From Bacillota bacterium (GTDB taxonomy: Bacteria > Bacillota > Clostridia > Lachnospirales > Lachnospiraceae): 15,580 nucleotides of DNA. Shown here piece after piece: positions 1-7,630 of the stretch. Location of the stretch: NCBI GenBank assembly GCA_023436765.1, contig JAEZHX010000207.1, positions 1 to 15,580 on the forward strand, given 5' to 3'. A model generated the notes under the pieces. It searched no databases and had not been told where the DNA came from. It worked only from the letters and a program-made list of their open reading frames with translations. Numbering within the stretch: the stretch's first letter is position 1; the number at the start of each line of letters is the position of its first letter. Position numbers and translations under genes: made by a program.

Positions 1-1628
1 TGGAGAGCATCATCGATACTGCCACAGATATTAGCTTCTCCAAGCTTCTTGTCGAAACCGGCCTTCTGCATCATACGCAGCGGCTGCTCCTGTACATGGG
101 AAAGCACTAAGGTGATACGCTTCTTCTTACAGGCCTTCAAGACATTATTCAGGGAATGCAATGCATTCACGTCCATGGCCGGTACGCTTCTCATCCTGAG
201 TATCACTACCTTAGCGTGATCGTCCAGTGAGATATTCATGAATTTATCGGCAGCACCGAAGAACATTGGTCCATTGATTTCATATACAAGGGTGTGCTTT
301 GGAACCTTCTTCAGTCGGATGCCTTCCGGATCATTCATATCTTCCTCGTCGGATTCATCGATATATTTCCAGCTCTGTACATCGGCAACCTCCGCCATCC
401 TCTTCATGAACAGTATTGCTGCCATGAGAATTCCTACTTCAATCGCGACGACAAGATCAAATACCACAGTTAATACGAAGGTGGCAACCAGAACCAGGAT
501 GTCACTTTTCGGTGAGGTCTTCAGCAGGGATACAAATTCCCTCCATTCGCTCATGTTATAGGCTACCATAAAGAGAATGGCAGCGATCGTCGGCATCGGT
601 ATGAGGGATGCATAGGGCATAAAGACCACCAGAATCAGGAACAGGGTAACCGCATGGACCATGCCTGCGATCGGCGTTCTTCCTCCATTCTTCACGTTAG
701 CTGCTGTTCTTGCGATTGCTCCCGTGGCAGGAATTCCCCCAAAAAGGCTGGAGAAGATATTACCCGTACCCTGTGCAATCAGCTCCATATTTGAACGGTG
801 CTTACTTCCGATCATTCCGTCCGCAACTACACAGGACAGTAAAGATTCTACCCCTGCCAGTATCGCTATCGTGATTGCATCTGGCATAAGGCTTTTTATG
901 GTATGTAAATTCATTGCCGGAAAATGAAATACCGGAGGCTTAGAGGAGATTTCATAAAGCTTCCCGATTGTATTTACTTCCAGATCCAAGAGCTTCACGA
1001 TTGCCGATGCTGCGATGACTGCAATCAGTGAGGCAGGAATTCTGCGATTAATCTTAGGCCATAGGATCAGAATAATGAGCGACACTGCACCAATCAGCAA
1101 TGCCTGCAGATTGACCGTACTGATTCCCTCCAGGCAGGCCTTCAGCTTCTCTATGGTCTCAACCGGTTTCGTCTCAAAGGTTATGCCCATAAAATCCTTA
1201 ATCTGTCCGATAAAGATCGTTACGGCAATTCCGAGCGTAAAGCCGGTTGTTATGGTATATGGAATGAATTTTAATATATTACCGAACTTCAGTAATCCCA
1301 TGAGTATCAGGAGGATTCCCGCCATAATTGTTGCTACTGCCAATCCTTCCATACCGTTTCTGGCTACGATACCTGCTACGATGGTAGCAAAGGCTGCTGT
1401 CGGTCCAGATATCTGGACCCGGCTTCCTCCCAGGAAGGAGATTATGAAACCGGCTACAATTGCCGTATAAAGACCTCTCTCCGGTGTTACACCCGATGCC
1501 AATGCCAACGCGATTGACAACGGTAATGCTATGATCGCTACGATGATACCTGCCACGATGTCCTTCCCCAGCTGCTCCCTCGAATAGGTCTTCATGACTG
1601 AGAACAATTTTGGCTTTAACTTGTTCAT
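1..1628 (-). CDS. SulP family anion transporter with STAS domain (3' end cut by window)
   Basis: Inner-membrane SulP/SLC26-type permease, a family that moves sulfate, bicarbonate, dicarboxylates or similar anions; the substrate cannot be read from sequence. The frame opens with ATG at 1628, ten bases after a GGAGG site (1639-1643), and stays open for 542 residues to the window edge, so the C-terminus lies outside. The SulP signature GGSRVQISGPTAAF is at about residues 67-80, followed by many hydrophobic segments up to about residue 430. From about residue 444 a cytoplasmic STAS domain begins (GPMFFGAADKF, then RSVPAMDVNAL with Asp486 at the usual conserved position). It stands alone behind its own sigma-A-like promoter (1703-1731). 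No carbonic anhydrase or sulfate-assimilation gene lies nearby to suggest a substrate. Family call is firm, substrate unknown. Confidence 0.93.
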   Translation of the reverse strand, partial: MNKLKPKLFSVMKTYSREQLGKDIVAGIIVAIIALPLSIALALASGVTPERGLYTAIVAGFIISFLGGSRVQISGPTAAFATIVAGIVARNGMEGLAVATIMAGILLILMGLLKFGNILKFIPYTITTGFTLGIAVTIFIGQIKDFMGITFETKPVETIEKLKACLEGISTVNLQALLIGAVSLIILILWPKINRRIPASLIAVIAASAIVKLLDLEVNTIGKLYEISSKPPVFHFPAMNLHTIKSLMPDAITIAILAGVESLLSCVVADGMIGSKHRSNMELIAQGTGNIFSSLFGGIPATGAIARTAANVKNGGRTPIAGMVHAVTLFLILVVFMPYASLIPMPTIAAILFMVAYNMSEWREFVSLLKTSPKSDILVLVATFVLTVVFDLVVAIEVGILMAAILFMKRMAEVADVQSWKYIDESDEEDMNDPEGIRLKKVPKHTLVYEINGPMFFGAADKFMNISLDDHAKVVILRMRSVPAMDVNALHSLNNVLKACKKKRITLVLSHVQEQPLRMMQKAGFDKKLGEANICGSIDDAL

Positions 1629-1702
1629 TTATCTTACGCCTCCACAATGATTAAATTAAGCTTCAGAAAAATATCGCTCTGATAGGCTTACGACAATTTA
1701 CA

Positions 1703-1731
1703 ATCATAGTACTCTTTTCTTCAATTTTCAA
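1703..1731 (-). promoter_or_regulatory. Sigma-A-type promoter of the SulP gene
   Basis: On the minus strand TTGAAA (1726-1731) and TATGAT (1703-1708) are separated by exactly 17 bases and lie about 75 bases upstream of the SulP start codon. Only one base in each hexamer departs strongly from consensus. Confidence 0.7.
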
Positions 1732-1801
1732 GCACCAAATCTGCAAATTATTAAAATTATGGAGTTTTTATAGCTGCTCCTTACTTGACCGGATCAGGGT
1801 A

Positions 1802-2599
1802 TTACAGTGGCAGTCTCTTTCTCTTGAATATAATCACCCCTGAAATAAATAGAATCAGAGTGATACCAGTGAAAAAGAGGTTGACTCCTAAAGCATTATT
1901 TCCTTTCACCACCTCTATCGGGTCATAGATCCCGTAAATTGTGAAGTTTTTCAAAAAGTTAAGTTCATTGGCAGCTCCGCTAATCATCTTCAGCAGCAGG
2001 AACATAATCGGTATACCTGCTCCAAAACCGGTGGACAGCTTTGCCTCATTGAACAGGCAGGAACAGAAGAAGCTGATCATCAGGGCAACCATATTCACCA
2101 GCATTGTAGTCACATTCAGTGAGAAGAACGCACCGATGTCAATCATACCCGGAAATGCCGCACTGCTGATGGCAACGCCTAGTCCAAACAACGCCAGGAA
2201 CAAAACTGCGACAGAGGTAAGTGCATAAAACCCTTGGGTAAGAATGATCTTTACTCTGGAGTTCGGAGTGGACAATAGATATGCAAAGGACCCGTTATCC
2301 ACCATCTTCGCAACCAGTTTATTGCCGAGAAGAATACTATAGATCATTGGAAAGGCAATCATCAGCAGTCCATACAGCCAGCTCGCCAGGTAAGGCGTCA
2401 GTTCCGTCTCCAATTGGGAAAAGCCCATGGCATTCATCATTCCCTCCGGAAATATATCCATCATGCTGGTCAGCGCAGACATATCCTCCGGATTATACAT
2501 CGATATCATAACAGACATATACATGGTCAGGACACCAAAGAAAATCAGCAGCAGAACCCAGTTCTTTTTCAATGTGGTTTTAAGTAAGGTAAGGCTCAT
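1802..2599 (-). CDS. ABC-2 type transporter permease
   Basis: Membrane subunit of an ABC exporter, 265 residues. Six hydrophobic segments can be seen at about residues 15-35, 71-92, 121-146, 160-183, 191-210 and 238-257, ending in a short basic tail (FKRKRLPL). The loop between the second and third segments (about 98-116, with YLLSTPNSR) resembles the coupling region of ABC-2 permeases. The stop of the ATPase gene upstream is one base away, and the ribosome site GGAGGG sits within the end of that gene, so the two are translationally coupled and very probably form one transporter. With a TetR regulator as first gene, this looks like a small regulated efflux system for a toxic compound, drug or peptide. 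The substrate is not evident. Confidence 0.9.
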   Translation of the reverse strand: MSLTLLKTTLKKNWVLLLIFFGVLTMYMSVMISMYNPEDMSALTSMMDIFPEGMMNAMGFSQLETELTPYLASWLYGLLMIAFPMIYSILLGNKLVAKMVDNGSFAYLLSTPNSRVKIILTQGFYALTSVAVLFLALFGLGVAISSAAFPGMIDIGAFFSLNVTTMLVNMVALMISFFCSCLFNEAKLSTGFGAGIPIMFLLLKMISGAANELNFLKNFTIYGIYDPIEVVKGNNALGVNLFFTGITLILFISGVIIFKRKRLPL

Positions 2600-2600
2600 A

Positions 2601-3488
2601 TTATTTTCCCTCCTTATTATAAAAATGCATAAAGATGTCTTCCAGGGATTGTGATTTTACATCCAAATCCTGTACCGTAAGCTGCGAAATGGTCTTCAAG
2701 AAACGGTCCACGCCTTCCCTCTTAGTGAATACCTCCAGTGTATTATCTTCTGTCCCCTTCACCTCAAAGCCTGCAGCGTTCAGTATTTCATATGCCTCCT
2801 GCAGATTGTTCGGTTTCAGTAGATAGCATTTTCTCTGGGTTTCCTTCAGGCTATGTACATCGGATTGCTCTACCAGTCTTCCATCCTTGATAATCAGGAC
2901 TGTATCCGAGGTTCGCTCCACCTCTTCAAACATATGACTGGACATCAGGATTGTCTTCCCCTTCTTCTTCTCTTCCAGAATCAGCTCCACGAAGCGGTTC
3001 TGCATCAAAGGGTCCAAGCCGCTGGTCGGTTCATCCAGAATTAAGACCTCGGGATTATGCATGAAGGCTGTTACGATACCTACCTTCTGTTTCATACCCT
3101 TGGAGAATCTCTTAATTCTTCCCTTCGTGTCCAATTCAAACATATCAATCAGCTGCTTCTGGCGGGTGAAATCCTTCGTACCCCTCATTTCACACATAAA
3201 CCTTAGGAACTCATCCCCGTTCATACCATCCAGAAAGGCTATTTCTCCGGGAATATATCCCAGGCTCTTCTGTATCTGAGGTGCCTCCTTCCAACAATCC
3301 AACCCGTTAATGGTGCAGCTACCCTTATCAGGTGCCATAAACCCAAGCAGAGCACGGATGGTAGTTGTCTTACCCGCACCGTTCGGTCCGAGATATCCAA
3401 GAACCTCTCCCCTCTTCACCTTAAAATCCAGATCAAAGATTCCCTTCCCACTGGGGTACACTAATGAAAGTCCTGTTACTTCTATCAT
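2601..3488 (-). CDS. ABC transporter ATP-binding protein
   Basis: Cytoplasmic ATPase of 295 residues that powers the permease encoded just downstream. Walker A GPNGAGKTT is at residues 34-42, a variant signature FSKGM at 128-132 (in place of LSGGQ, common in the ABC-2 drug/antibiotic exporter branch), Walker B VLILDEP at 148-154, D-loop SGLD at 156-159 and the switch histidine in SSH at 185. The last 90 or so residues form the extra C-terminal domain often found in this branch. The start codon overlaps the TetR stop in an ATGA arrangement (3485-3488), so regulator, ATPase and permease are read from one message. All nucleotide-binding residues are intact. Confidence 0.95.
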   Translation of the reverse strand: MIEVTGLSLVYPSGKGIFDLDFKVKRGEVLGYLGPNGAGKTTTIRALLGFMAPDKGSCTINGLDCWKEAPQIQKSLGYIPGEIAFLDGMNGDEFLRFMCEMRGTKDFTRQKQLIDMFELDTKGRIKRFSKGMKQKVGIVTAFMHNPEVLILDEPTSGLDPLMQNRFVELILEEKKKGKTILMSSHMFEEVERTSDTVLIIKDGRLVEQSDVHSLKETQRKCYLLKPNNLQEAYEILNAAGFEVKGTEDNTLEVFTKREGVDRFLKTISQLTVQDLDVKSQSLEDIFMHFYNKEGK

Positions 3489-4093
3489 AAATACTCCTCC
3501 TTATAGAGATTGCTTCTTAATAATTGCAGGCATGCGTAAAACTCATGAAGTGCTTCCTCAATGGAACGTCCGGCGTTTACCTGGTTGGAATAATTCTCAC
3601 TGATCCCCGTTAAGATACTCAGAACTAGCTTAGGATCCACACCCTCCTTGAATTTCGTTGTATCCATGTTCATAAAACCAATTTTACCGCTCAAATCACT
3701 CCTCGTCTTCAGTGCCTCGTTCCTATGGTCCTGTACCTCAGGATCCGGCTCATGATGTACCCTGTTATAGAAGGATAGAATAGAAGGGTGTTCCTCCAGT
3801 ATTCTCATCTTAATCTCGGTACCCATCTTCATCTTATCAAAAAAATCCGTTATACTATAATCGTATTTCTCAGCGATCTCTTTCATCATAATTTCATTAC
3901 AGTACTCAAGCAGATAACCATACAACTCCTTCTTAGCGCCAAAGTAATGGAACACCATTGCCTTTGATATCCCGGCCGCTGCTGCAATGTCACTCACGGA
4001 AGCCTTCTTGTATCCATTCTTGCTGAAGCAGTTCAAAGCTGCATCAATGATCTTAATCTGCTTTTCCTTGGGCAGATATAAGAACTTCTCCAC
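3485..4093 (-). CDS. TetR/AcrR family transcriptional regulator
   Basis: A 202-residue repressor-type regulator. The N-terminal helix-turn-helix spans about residues 13-52 (IIDAAL, then ASVSDIAAAAGISKAMVFHYF), typical of TetR proteins; the rest is the variable helical ligand-binding domain. The start is GTG at 4093, supported by GAGGTGA (4100-4106) six bases upstream; the ATG at 4098-4100 is in another frame. It is first in an operon with the ABC ATPase (4-base overlap) and permease. Two matching palindromes overlap its promoter (4152-4172 and 4189-4207), which strongly suggests that it represses its own operon and that a transported compound releases it. The ligand is unknown. Confidence 0.93.
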   Translation of the reverse strand: MEKFLYLPKEKQIKIIDAALNCFSKNGYKKASVSDIAAAAGISKAMVFHYFGAKKELYGYLLEYCNEIMMKEIAEKYDYSITDFFDKMKMGTEIKMRILEEHPSILSFYNRVHHEPDPEVQDHRNEALKTRSDLSGKIGFMNMDTTKFKEGVDPKLVLSILTGISENYSNQVNAGRSIEEALHEFYACLQLLRSNLYKEEYL

Positions 4094-4151
4094 CTGACAT
4101 CACCTCATTTCTTGATCTTGTATTGTGACTATTCTCATCGACGATTCACGA

Positions 4152-4172
4152 TATAAACCGAATCGGTTTATA
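4152..4172 (-). promoter_or_regulatory. TetR operator 1 (perfect palindrome)
   Basis: Perfect inverted repeat with 10-base arms TATAAACCGA and TCGGTTTATA around one central base (4162). It lies just downstream of the -10 box, over the likely transcription start of the TetR-ABC operon, where a bound repressor would block RNA polymerase. Confidence 0.75.
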
Positions 4173-4177
4173 CTGAT

Positions 4178-4206
4178 ATCATAACAGCATAAACCGATTC
4201 GGTCAA
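4178..4206 (-). promoter_or_regulatory. Sigma-A-type promoter of the TetR-ABC operon
   Basis: TTGACC (4201-4206) and TATGAT (4178-4183) on the minus strand with a 17-base spacer. The operator copies cover the -35/spacer and the start-site region, a classic autorepression layout. Confidence 0.8.
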
Positions 4207-4207
4207 T
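4189..4207 (-). promoter_or_regulatory. TetR operator 2 (imperfect palindrome)
   Basis: A second copy of the operator half-site ATAAACCGA, followed by TCGGTCAAT around a central base at 4198. The inner arms ACCGA/TCGGT match perfectly and two of the four outer pairs hold. It covers the -35 box and part of the spacer; its centre is 36 bases from that of operator 1. Confidence 0.65.
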
Positions 4208-4269
4208 AGAAATCATCTGTATTAATCTAATTTTAATTTTAGGCATTCGCTTATAGGTAACCTCTTATG

Positions 4270-6288
4270 TCATTTGATTACGCAGATTACCTCTGCCTTC
4301 AGTTCCTTTAACATGGCAGGAGTGATAATCAGCTCCTCCTCTTCGTAGGTCTTTCCATTCACCTGCCAGTATTTAAACTCCTTACCCTCCGGAATAATCG
4401 GGGTAATTACCGTGTTATAATCAGTAAAGTAACTTCCTGTAAATAATTCCTCAGTAACTACTGAATTAATCTGCACTCCGCAACCCTCTGCCGGCTGTAC
4501 GTTTAGCTGATACAGGTCCCCAAGCTTGAAATGCTTCTGATAGGACAAAGGAATGTTAGTGGCACGCTGATATCCATAGGTGCGGATCTCCTCCAGCCTT
4601 CCCTCCAGCTGATCGAACTGTACCCAGGGTTCCAGAAGATCCTTATGATACATGTTTTCCTGTTCTTTAATTCTTGAGTTATTCATTTCCTCCAGTACAC
4701 TGTTTAAATTATCCGGCGAGAAGGCTCCATTGATCAGATCCATTGTTTTGATAATAAAGATCTCTCTGCAGTCCTCTCTCTTCATCAGTTGACCAAACAG
4801 GGGACATTCGTCCTTGATCTCGCCATTCGCTCCTACATACTTCCAGATATTATCCATTAACGCTCCGTTGCCATAAATACCGAAGCTGAAATCAAGGTCG
4901 TGAAGCAGGTATCTCCATTTTCCATCAAAAGGAGCTTCCCGGTACTGCTCTCCCTCCGATGCATAGTAACGGTAGGTTTTATAATTATTATGGGGCCAGT
5001 CCTCATTGCCAATATAAGCCTGAAGTGCATAGTAGGAAAGGTAATTCTCAACGTCCATCAGCTTACAGAGCTCCTGATAGACAGCATCATTGGTCAGATC
5101 CCGGCTGGCATAGGTCGAATACATTGCCTCATAGTCCGCAATGACCTGTGTATTCTCTCCATCCTCCTCCTCTGTTTTGAAGGTTTCTCCGCCCTCCAGT
5201 ACCTGGAATTCCCCATCATAGTTACCATAGTTCTCATCAAAATATTCATCGTCATATACCTCGTGGAGCCAAAACACACCTCTGTATTCGCCGTTCACAT
5301 ACATTACCGCGGGACGAACTGCTTGATAATCCATGTATCCCGCCTGACCAGCCAGGGTTTGGAACAGCTCATCACGGATAAAGGCAAAGCCGTTATCATT
5401 TCCACAGTTTCTCAATACGAGACGATTAAAAGCATCAGCCGGCTTACCCTCAGTGGTCATCTTCCAGGGGAAGAATTCATACCTGAGTTTATTATTCTCT
5501 TTGTCATAATCCTTACGGGTATAGATTTTAATCGATTTCTGCTTATTTGCCCTGGACCATCCGCCGTAGGTACGTATACCTGCTGCCTGTGCGGCAACTC
5601 TGGTTCCGTCCGGTTCAAAGACCTCCAGGAATACTTCCCGTTCACTTTCCCGCCCCCGCATATTATAGTTTGCCGGAGCAGGCGGATCTATCTTCTCATT
5701 GGGATGCTCCTTGACATAATCATCCCGCAGCTTTCCTTCCACAAAGATACCATATTCGTAATCATAAAGGTTATATGGATCGGTTATCACCGAGAACACC
5801 AGTGTACTGAATCGATTGGTGACATTTTTTCCGGTAAAATAGGTCCGGACCAGCGTTTCTGATTGACTTCCATCGTCGAAATAAGCCTTCGCCTTAATAC
5901 AGACAGCCTTGATCCCTATACTGACGGCAAGCTTCACCGGCTTCTCATAAAGGGTCTTAGCTTCATCAGGATCGGTTCCGTCCAGGGTATAATAGATCTT
6001 ACCCGGCTTGCTGCCCTGAATGATCAGTTCCGTATCCATGGAGATGTAAGTATCCGCAGGGGAGAAGCTGATACCGTCCTCTATGATAACTGAATCCTCG
6101 GAAGCAGCTTGTGAACTATCCTCCCCTTGTTCCTTACCACTTTGATCTCCCTTCAGCTGTTCCTCTTTGTCTTGTACTGTCTTCTCTGTATCTGTTATAG
6201 TTATCTGTGCAGCATCCTTCTTACAGCCACTCAGGCTCAGCAGTATGCCCGTAAGTAGCAGCAGATACCCTAATCTTATTACCTTCAT
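4270..6288 (-). CDS. CotH-fold (kinase-like) surface lipoprotein with chitobiase-type and InlB-like modules
   Basis: Predicted lipoprotein of 672 residues. The chosen ATG (6288) gives a clean lipoprotein signal with lipobox LSGC (Cys22) and has a GAGGGGG site ten bases upstream; an in-frame GTG at 6324 would add 12 residues before the signal. After a charged linker (about 24-70) a chitobiase C-terminal/FN3-like module spans about 72-150 (IYYTLDGTDPDEA). The CotH kinase-like domain covers about 160-590, with GIRTYGGWSRANKQKS (237-252), NGEYRGVFWLHEVYDDEYF, NEDWPHNNYKTYRYY and the acidic HDLDFSFG (463-470), which fits the metal/ATP site of the family. The C-terminal 70 residues resemble an InlB-type repeat (FKYWQVNGKTYEEE). 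CotH proteins phosphorylate spore-coat proteins in Bacillus; the lipid anchor and extra modules here instead suggest an envelope or surface role. The actual substrate is unknown. Confidence 0.88.
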   Translation of the reverse strand: MKVIRLGYLLLLTGILLSLSGCKKDAAQITITDTEKTVQDKEEQLKGDQSGKEQGEDSSQAASEDSVIIEDGISFSPADTYISMDTELIIQGSKPGKIYYTLDGTDPDEAKTLYEKPVKLAVSIGIKAVCIKAKAYFDDGSQSETLVRTYFTGKNVTNRFSTLVFSVITDPYNLYDYEYGIFVEGKLRDDYVKEHPNEKIDPPAPANYNMRGRESEREVFLEVFEPDGTRVAAQAAGIRTYGGWSRANKQKSIKIYTRKDYDKENNKLRYEFFPWKMTTEGKPADAFNRLVLRNCGNDNGFAFIRDELFQTLAGQAGYMDYQAVRPAVMYVNGEYRGVFWLHEVYDDEYFDENYGNYDGEFQVLEGGETFKTEEEDGENTQVIADYEAMYSTYASRDLTNDAVYQELCKLMDVENYLSYYALQAYIGNEDWPHNNYKTYRYYASEGEQYREAPFDGKWRYLLHDLDFSFGIYGNGALMDNIWKYVGANGEIKDECPLFGQLMKREDCREIFIIKTMDLINGAFSPDNLNSVLEEMNNSRIKEQENMYHKDLLEPWVQFDQLEGRLEEIRTYGYQRATNIPLSYQKHFKLGDLYQLNVQPAEGCGVQINSVVTEELFTGSYFTDYNTVITPIIPEGKEFKYWQVNGKTYEEEELIITPAMLKELKAEVICVIK

Positions 6289-6594
6289 GATCCTTAATCC
6301 CCCTCGTTCAATTCCTGCAACCACATCTGTCCTTTTTTCCCAGTGATATGATTGATTATATAATAGAATTCTCCAATATGGTATGTGCTTTTTTTCTGAT
6401 TTTATGGCAGAATCTTGTATGTTATTACCAAAACCTCTGTGAATGGGCTATCCTACTATGATAGTGTCTCAGACTCAAAAAATGCTCCTCTTCAGGAGGC
6501 TATATTACCTCTCATACAAGGGGAGCATATCTCTGAAAGACGGTATGAATTTCCAGTGCCGAGGTTTTCAACCGGAGGCTTCTTTGGTTCAAAC
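6289..6594. other. Intergenic region upstream of the CotH lipoprotein gene
   Basis: A stretch of 306 bases without a convincing gene. It holds a TATAAT-like -10 (6355-6360, minus strand) with no good -35, a CATANNNTA match (6377-6385, minus) that resembles a sporulation -10 but also lacks a clear -35, and a weak terminator-like hairpin (6477-6528). Short plus-strand open frames here have no ribosome site or family likeness. Confidence 0.5.
6477..6528 (-). terminator. Possible terminator after the Big_2 protein gene
   Basis: Read on the minus strand, arms ATGCTCC (6522-6528) and GGAGCAT (6482-6488) can pair around a 33-base loop, or an inner CTCCT-GAAG-AGGAG hairpin can form; a run of T residues (6477-6482) follows directly. 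It lies about 70-115 bases past the stop of the Big_2 gene. Confidence 0.4.
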
Positions 6595-7452
6595 TTATTT
6601 TACTACGGTTGCGGTATTCACCATATATTCAGCTATCTCAGTAAGCTTCAACTCCTTATCATCCCCATTATCCGAGATTGATACTAGGAACATATATTTA
6701 TCCAGGAACAGTACATAGATACACTGGTTCATCGTAATGGATACCCCCGCTGTGACAGTGGTATCAAACTCCACCTTAAAGGCAATTCCCTGCTTAGCTT
6801 TAAATTCATTGGCTTTAAGATTCGAAATTGATGAATCAAGTGATAACCCATACTGTTCCGCAAGCGCCTCCTGCGTATAGGTGCTCTCAATGAACTCCTG
6901 TACATCACTCAGCGTCGGTTTTGTCATATCCGTCTCTGAAGTTATAATTGTGATACTGGTTCCATTAAATATGTTTGCGTTGCTCGGATAAAGCAGGCTC
7001 ATTGCCTGACTGTCTTCCTCCATAACTACTTTATTTGTCCAATCCTTCGGATATACGTACCTGATATGCCCCAGTGTAGCCTCCTGAGCACTGAATGGCG
7101 CATTCTTGACAGACTGGTTTACTGCCTTCTTCACTGTAACAGTGCAGCTGTACTTCTTCTTGTTGACGGTGGCTGTGATGGTAGCTTTCCCTGCCTTCTT
7201 GGCGGTGACCTTACCCTTCGTGCTTACCGTAGCAACGGACTTGTTGCTGGAGGACCAGGTTACCTTAGCCGTCGTTCCAGTAATCTTCAAGGTTTGTGCT
7301 TTACCAACCTCAAGTGAAAGGGTCTTCTTATTAAGCTTTATTGTAGCTGCCTGTGCAACAGCTAAATCACTTATGGGTATGATAGAGGGCGATAGAATGG
7401 CGAATGCCATTACAAGCGCCAACATCCGTAAAAATCGTTTGGTATATTTCAT
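6595..7452 (-). CDS. Secreted protein with bacterial Ig-like (Big_2) domain and uncharacterised C-terminal domain
   Basis: Exported protein of 285 residues. A basic start plus hydrophobic core (about 1-30) ending in AVAQAA gives a Sec signal peptide, probably cut near residue 35. A Big_2 Ig-like domain follows (about 38-108: KLNKKTLSLEVGK, VTWSSSNKSVATVS, GKVTAKKAGKATITA), very Lys/Thr-rich. The remaining 165 residues begin with RYVYPKDWTN and continue as an alternating strand/helix region that I cannot assign firmly; the layout resembles the PsbP/DcrB-like fold of small exported proteins, but this is only inference. The ribosome site GGAGGG lies five bases before the ATG. No cell-wall sorting motif or lipobox is seen, so it is probably released or held to the wall through the Ig domain. 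Confidence 0.85.
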   Translation of the reverse strand: MKYTKRFLRMLALVMAFAILSPSIIPISDLAVAQAATIKLNKKTLSLEVGKAQTLKITGTTAKVTWSSSNKSVATVSTKGKVTAKKAGKATITATVNKKKYSCTVTVKKAVNQSVKNAPFSAQEATLGHIRYVYPKDWTNKVVMEEDSQAMSLLYPSNANIFNGTSITIITSETDMTKPTLSDVQEFIESTYTQEALAEQYGLSLDSSISNLKANEFKAKQGIAFKVEFDTTVTAGVSITMNQCIYVLFLDKYMFLVSISDNGDDKELKLTEIAEYMVNTATVVK

Positions 7453-7487
7453 GCTTACCCTCCTTTTGTTTATCTTGTACAGTTCTC

Positions 7488-7493
7488 ATTATA
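7488..7493 (-). promoter_or_regulatory. Possible -10 box of the Big_2 protein gene
   Basis: A perfect TATAAT on the minus strand, 35 bases before the start codon. At 17 bases upstream the -35 position is a poor match (AGATAA), so the promoter is uncertain. Confidence 0.35.
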
Positions 7494-7510
7494 CATGATG
7501 CAATAGGAAA

Positions 7511-7612
7511 TTATCTAGTATATTTTACGGCAACTATTCGATTTAAGATTACAAAAAGTGCAGCTCCAAATAACAGTGCCTGCGGAATCCCTCCTCTTTC
7601 ATCATATATGGA
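7511..7612 (-). pseudogene. Possible remnant of a small membrane protein's C-terminus
   Basis: An open frame of 33 codons ending at TAA (7511-7513) reads RGGIPQALLFGAALFVILNR and then IVAVKYTR, a hydrophobic segment with a basic tail, like the last membrane helix of a protein. It has no ATG, GTG or TTG start in frame, and stop codons at 7613-7615 and 7631-7633 cut it from the multicopper oxidase frame, with which it is in phase. It may be a decayed gene end or chance; confidence is low. Confidence 0.2.
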
Positions 7613-7630
7613 TCAAGAGCATCGGTGAGC

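Noticed and set aside
1740..1801. Terminator of the TetR-ABC operon
   Set aside because: Only a four-base GGAG/CTCC pairing with a long loop is present, too weak to call.
4900..5862. A 320-codon open frame on the plus strand opposite the CotH-like gene
   Set aside because: It lies wholly antisense to a well-supported gene, has no recognisable domain or ribosome site, and is explained by codon bias of the minus-strand gene.
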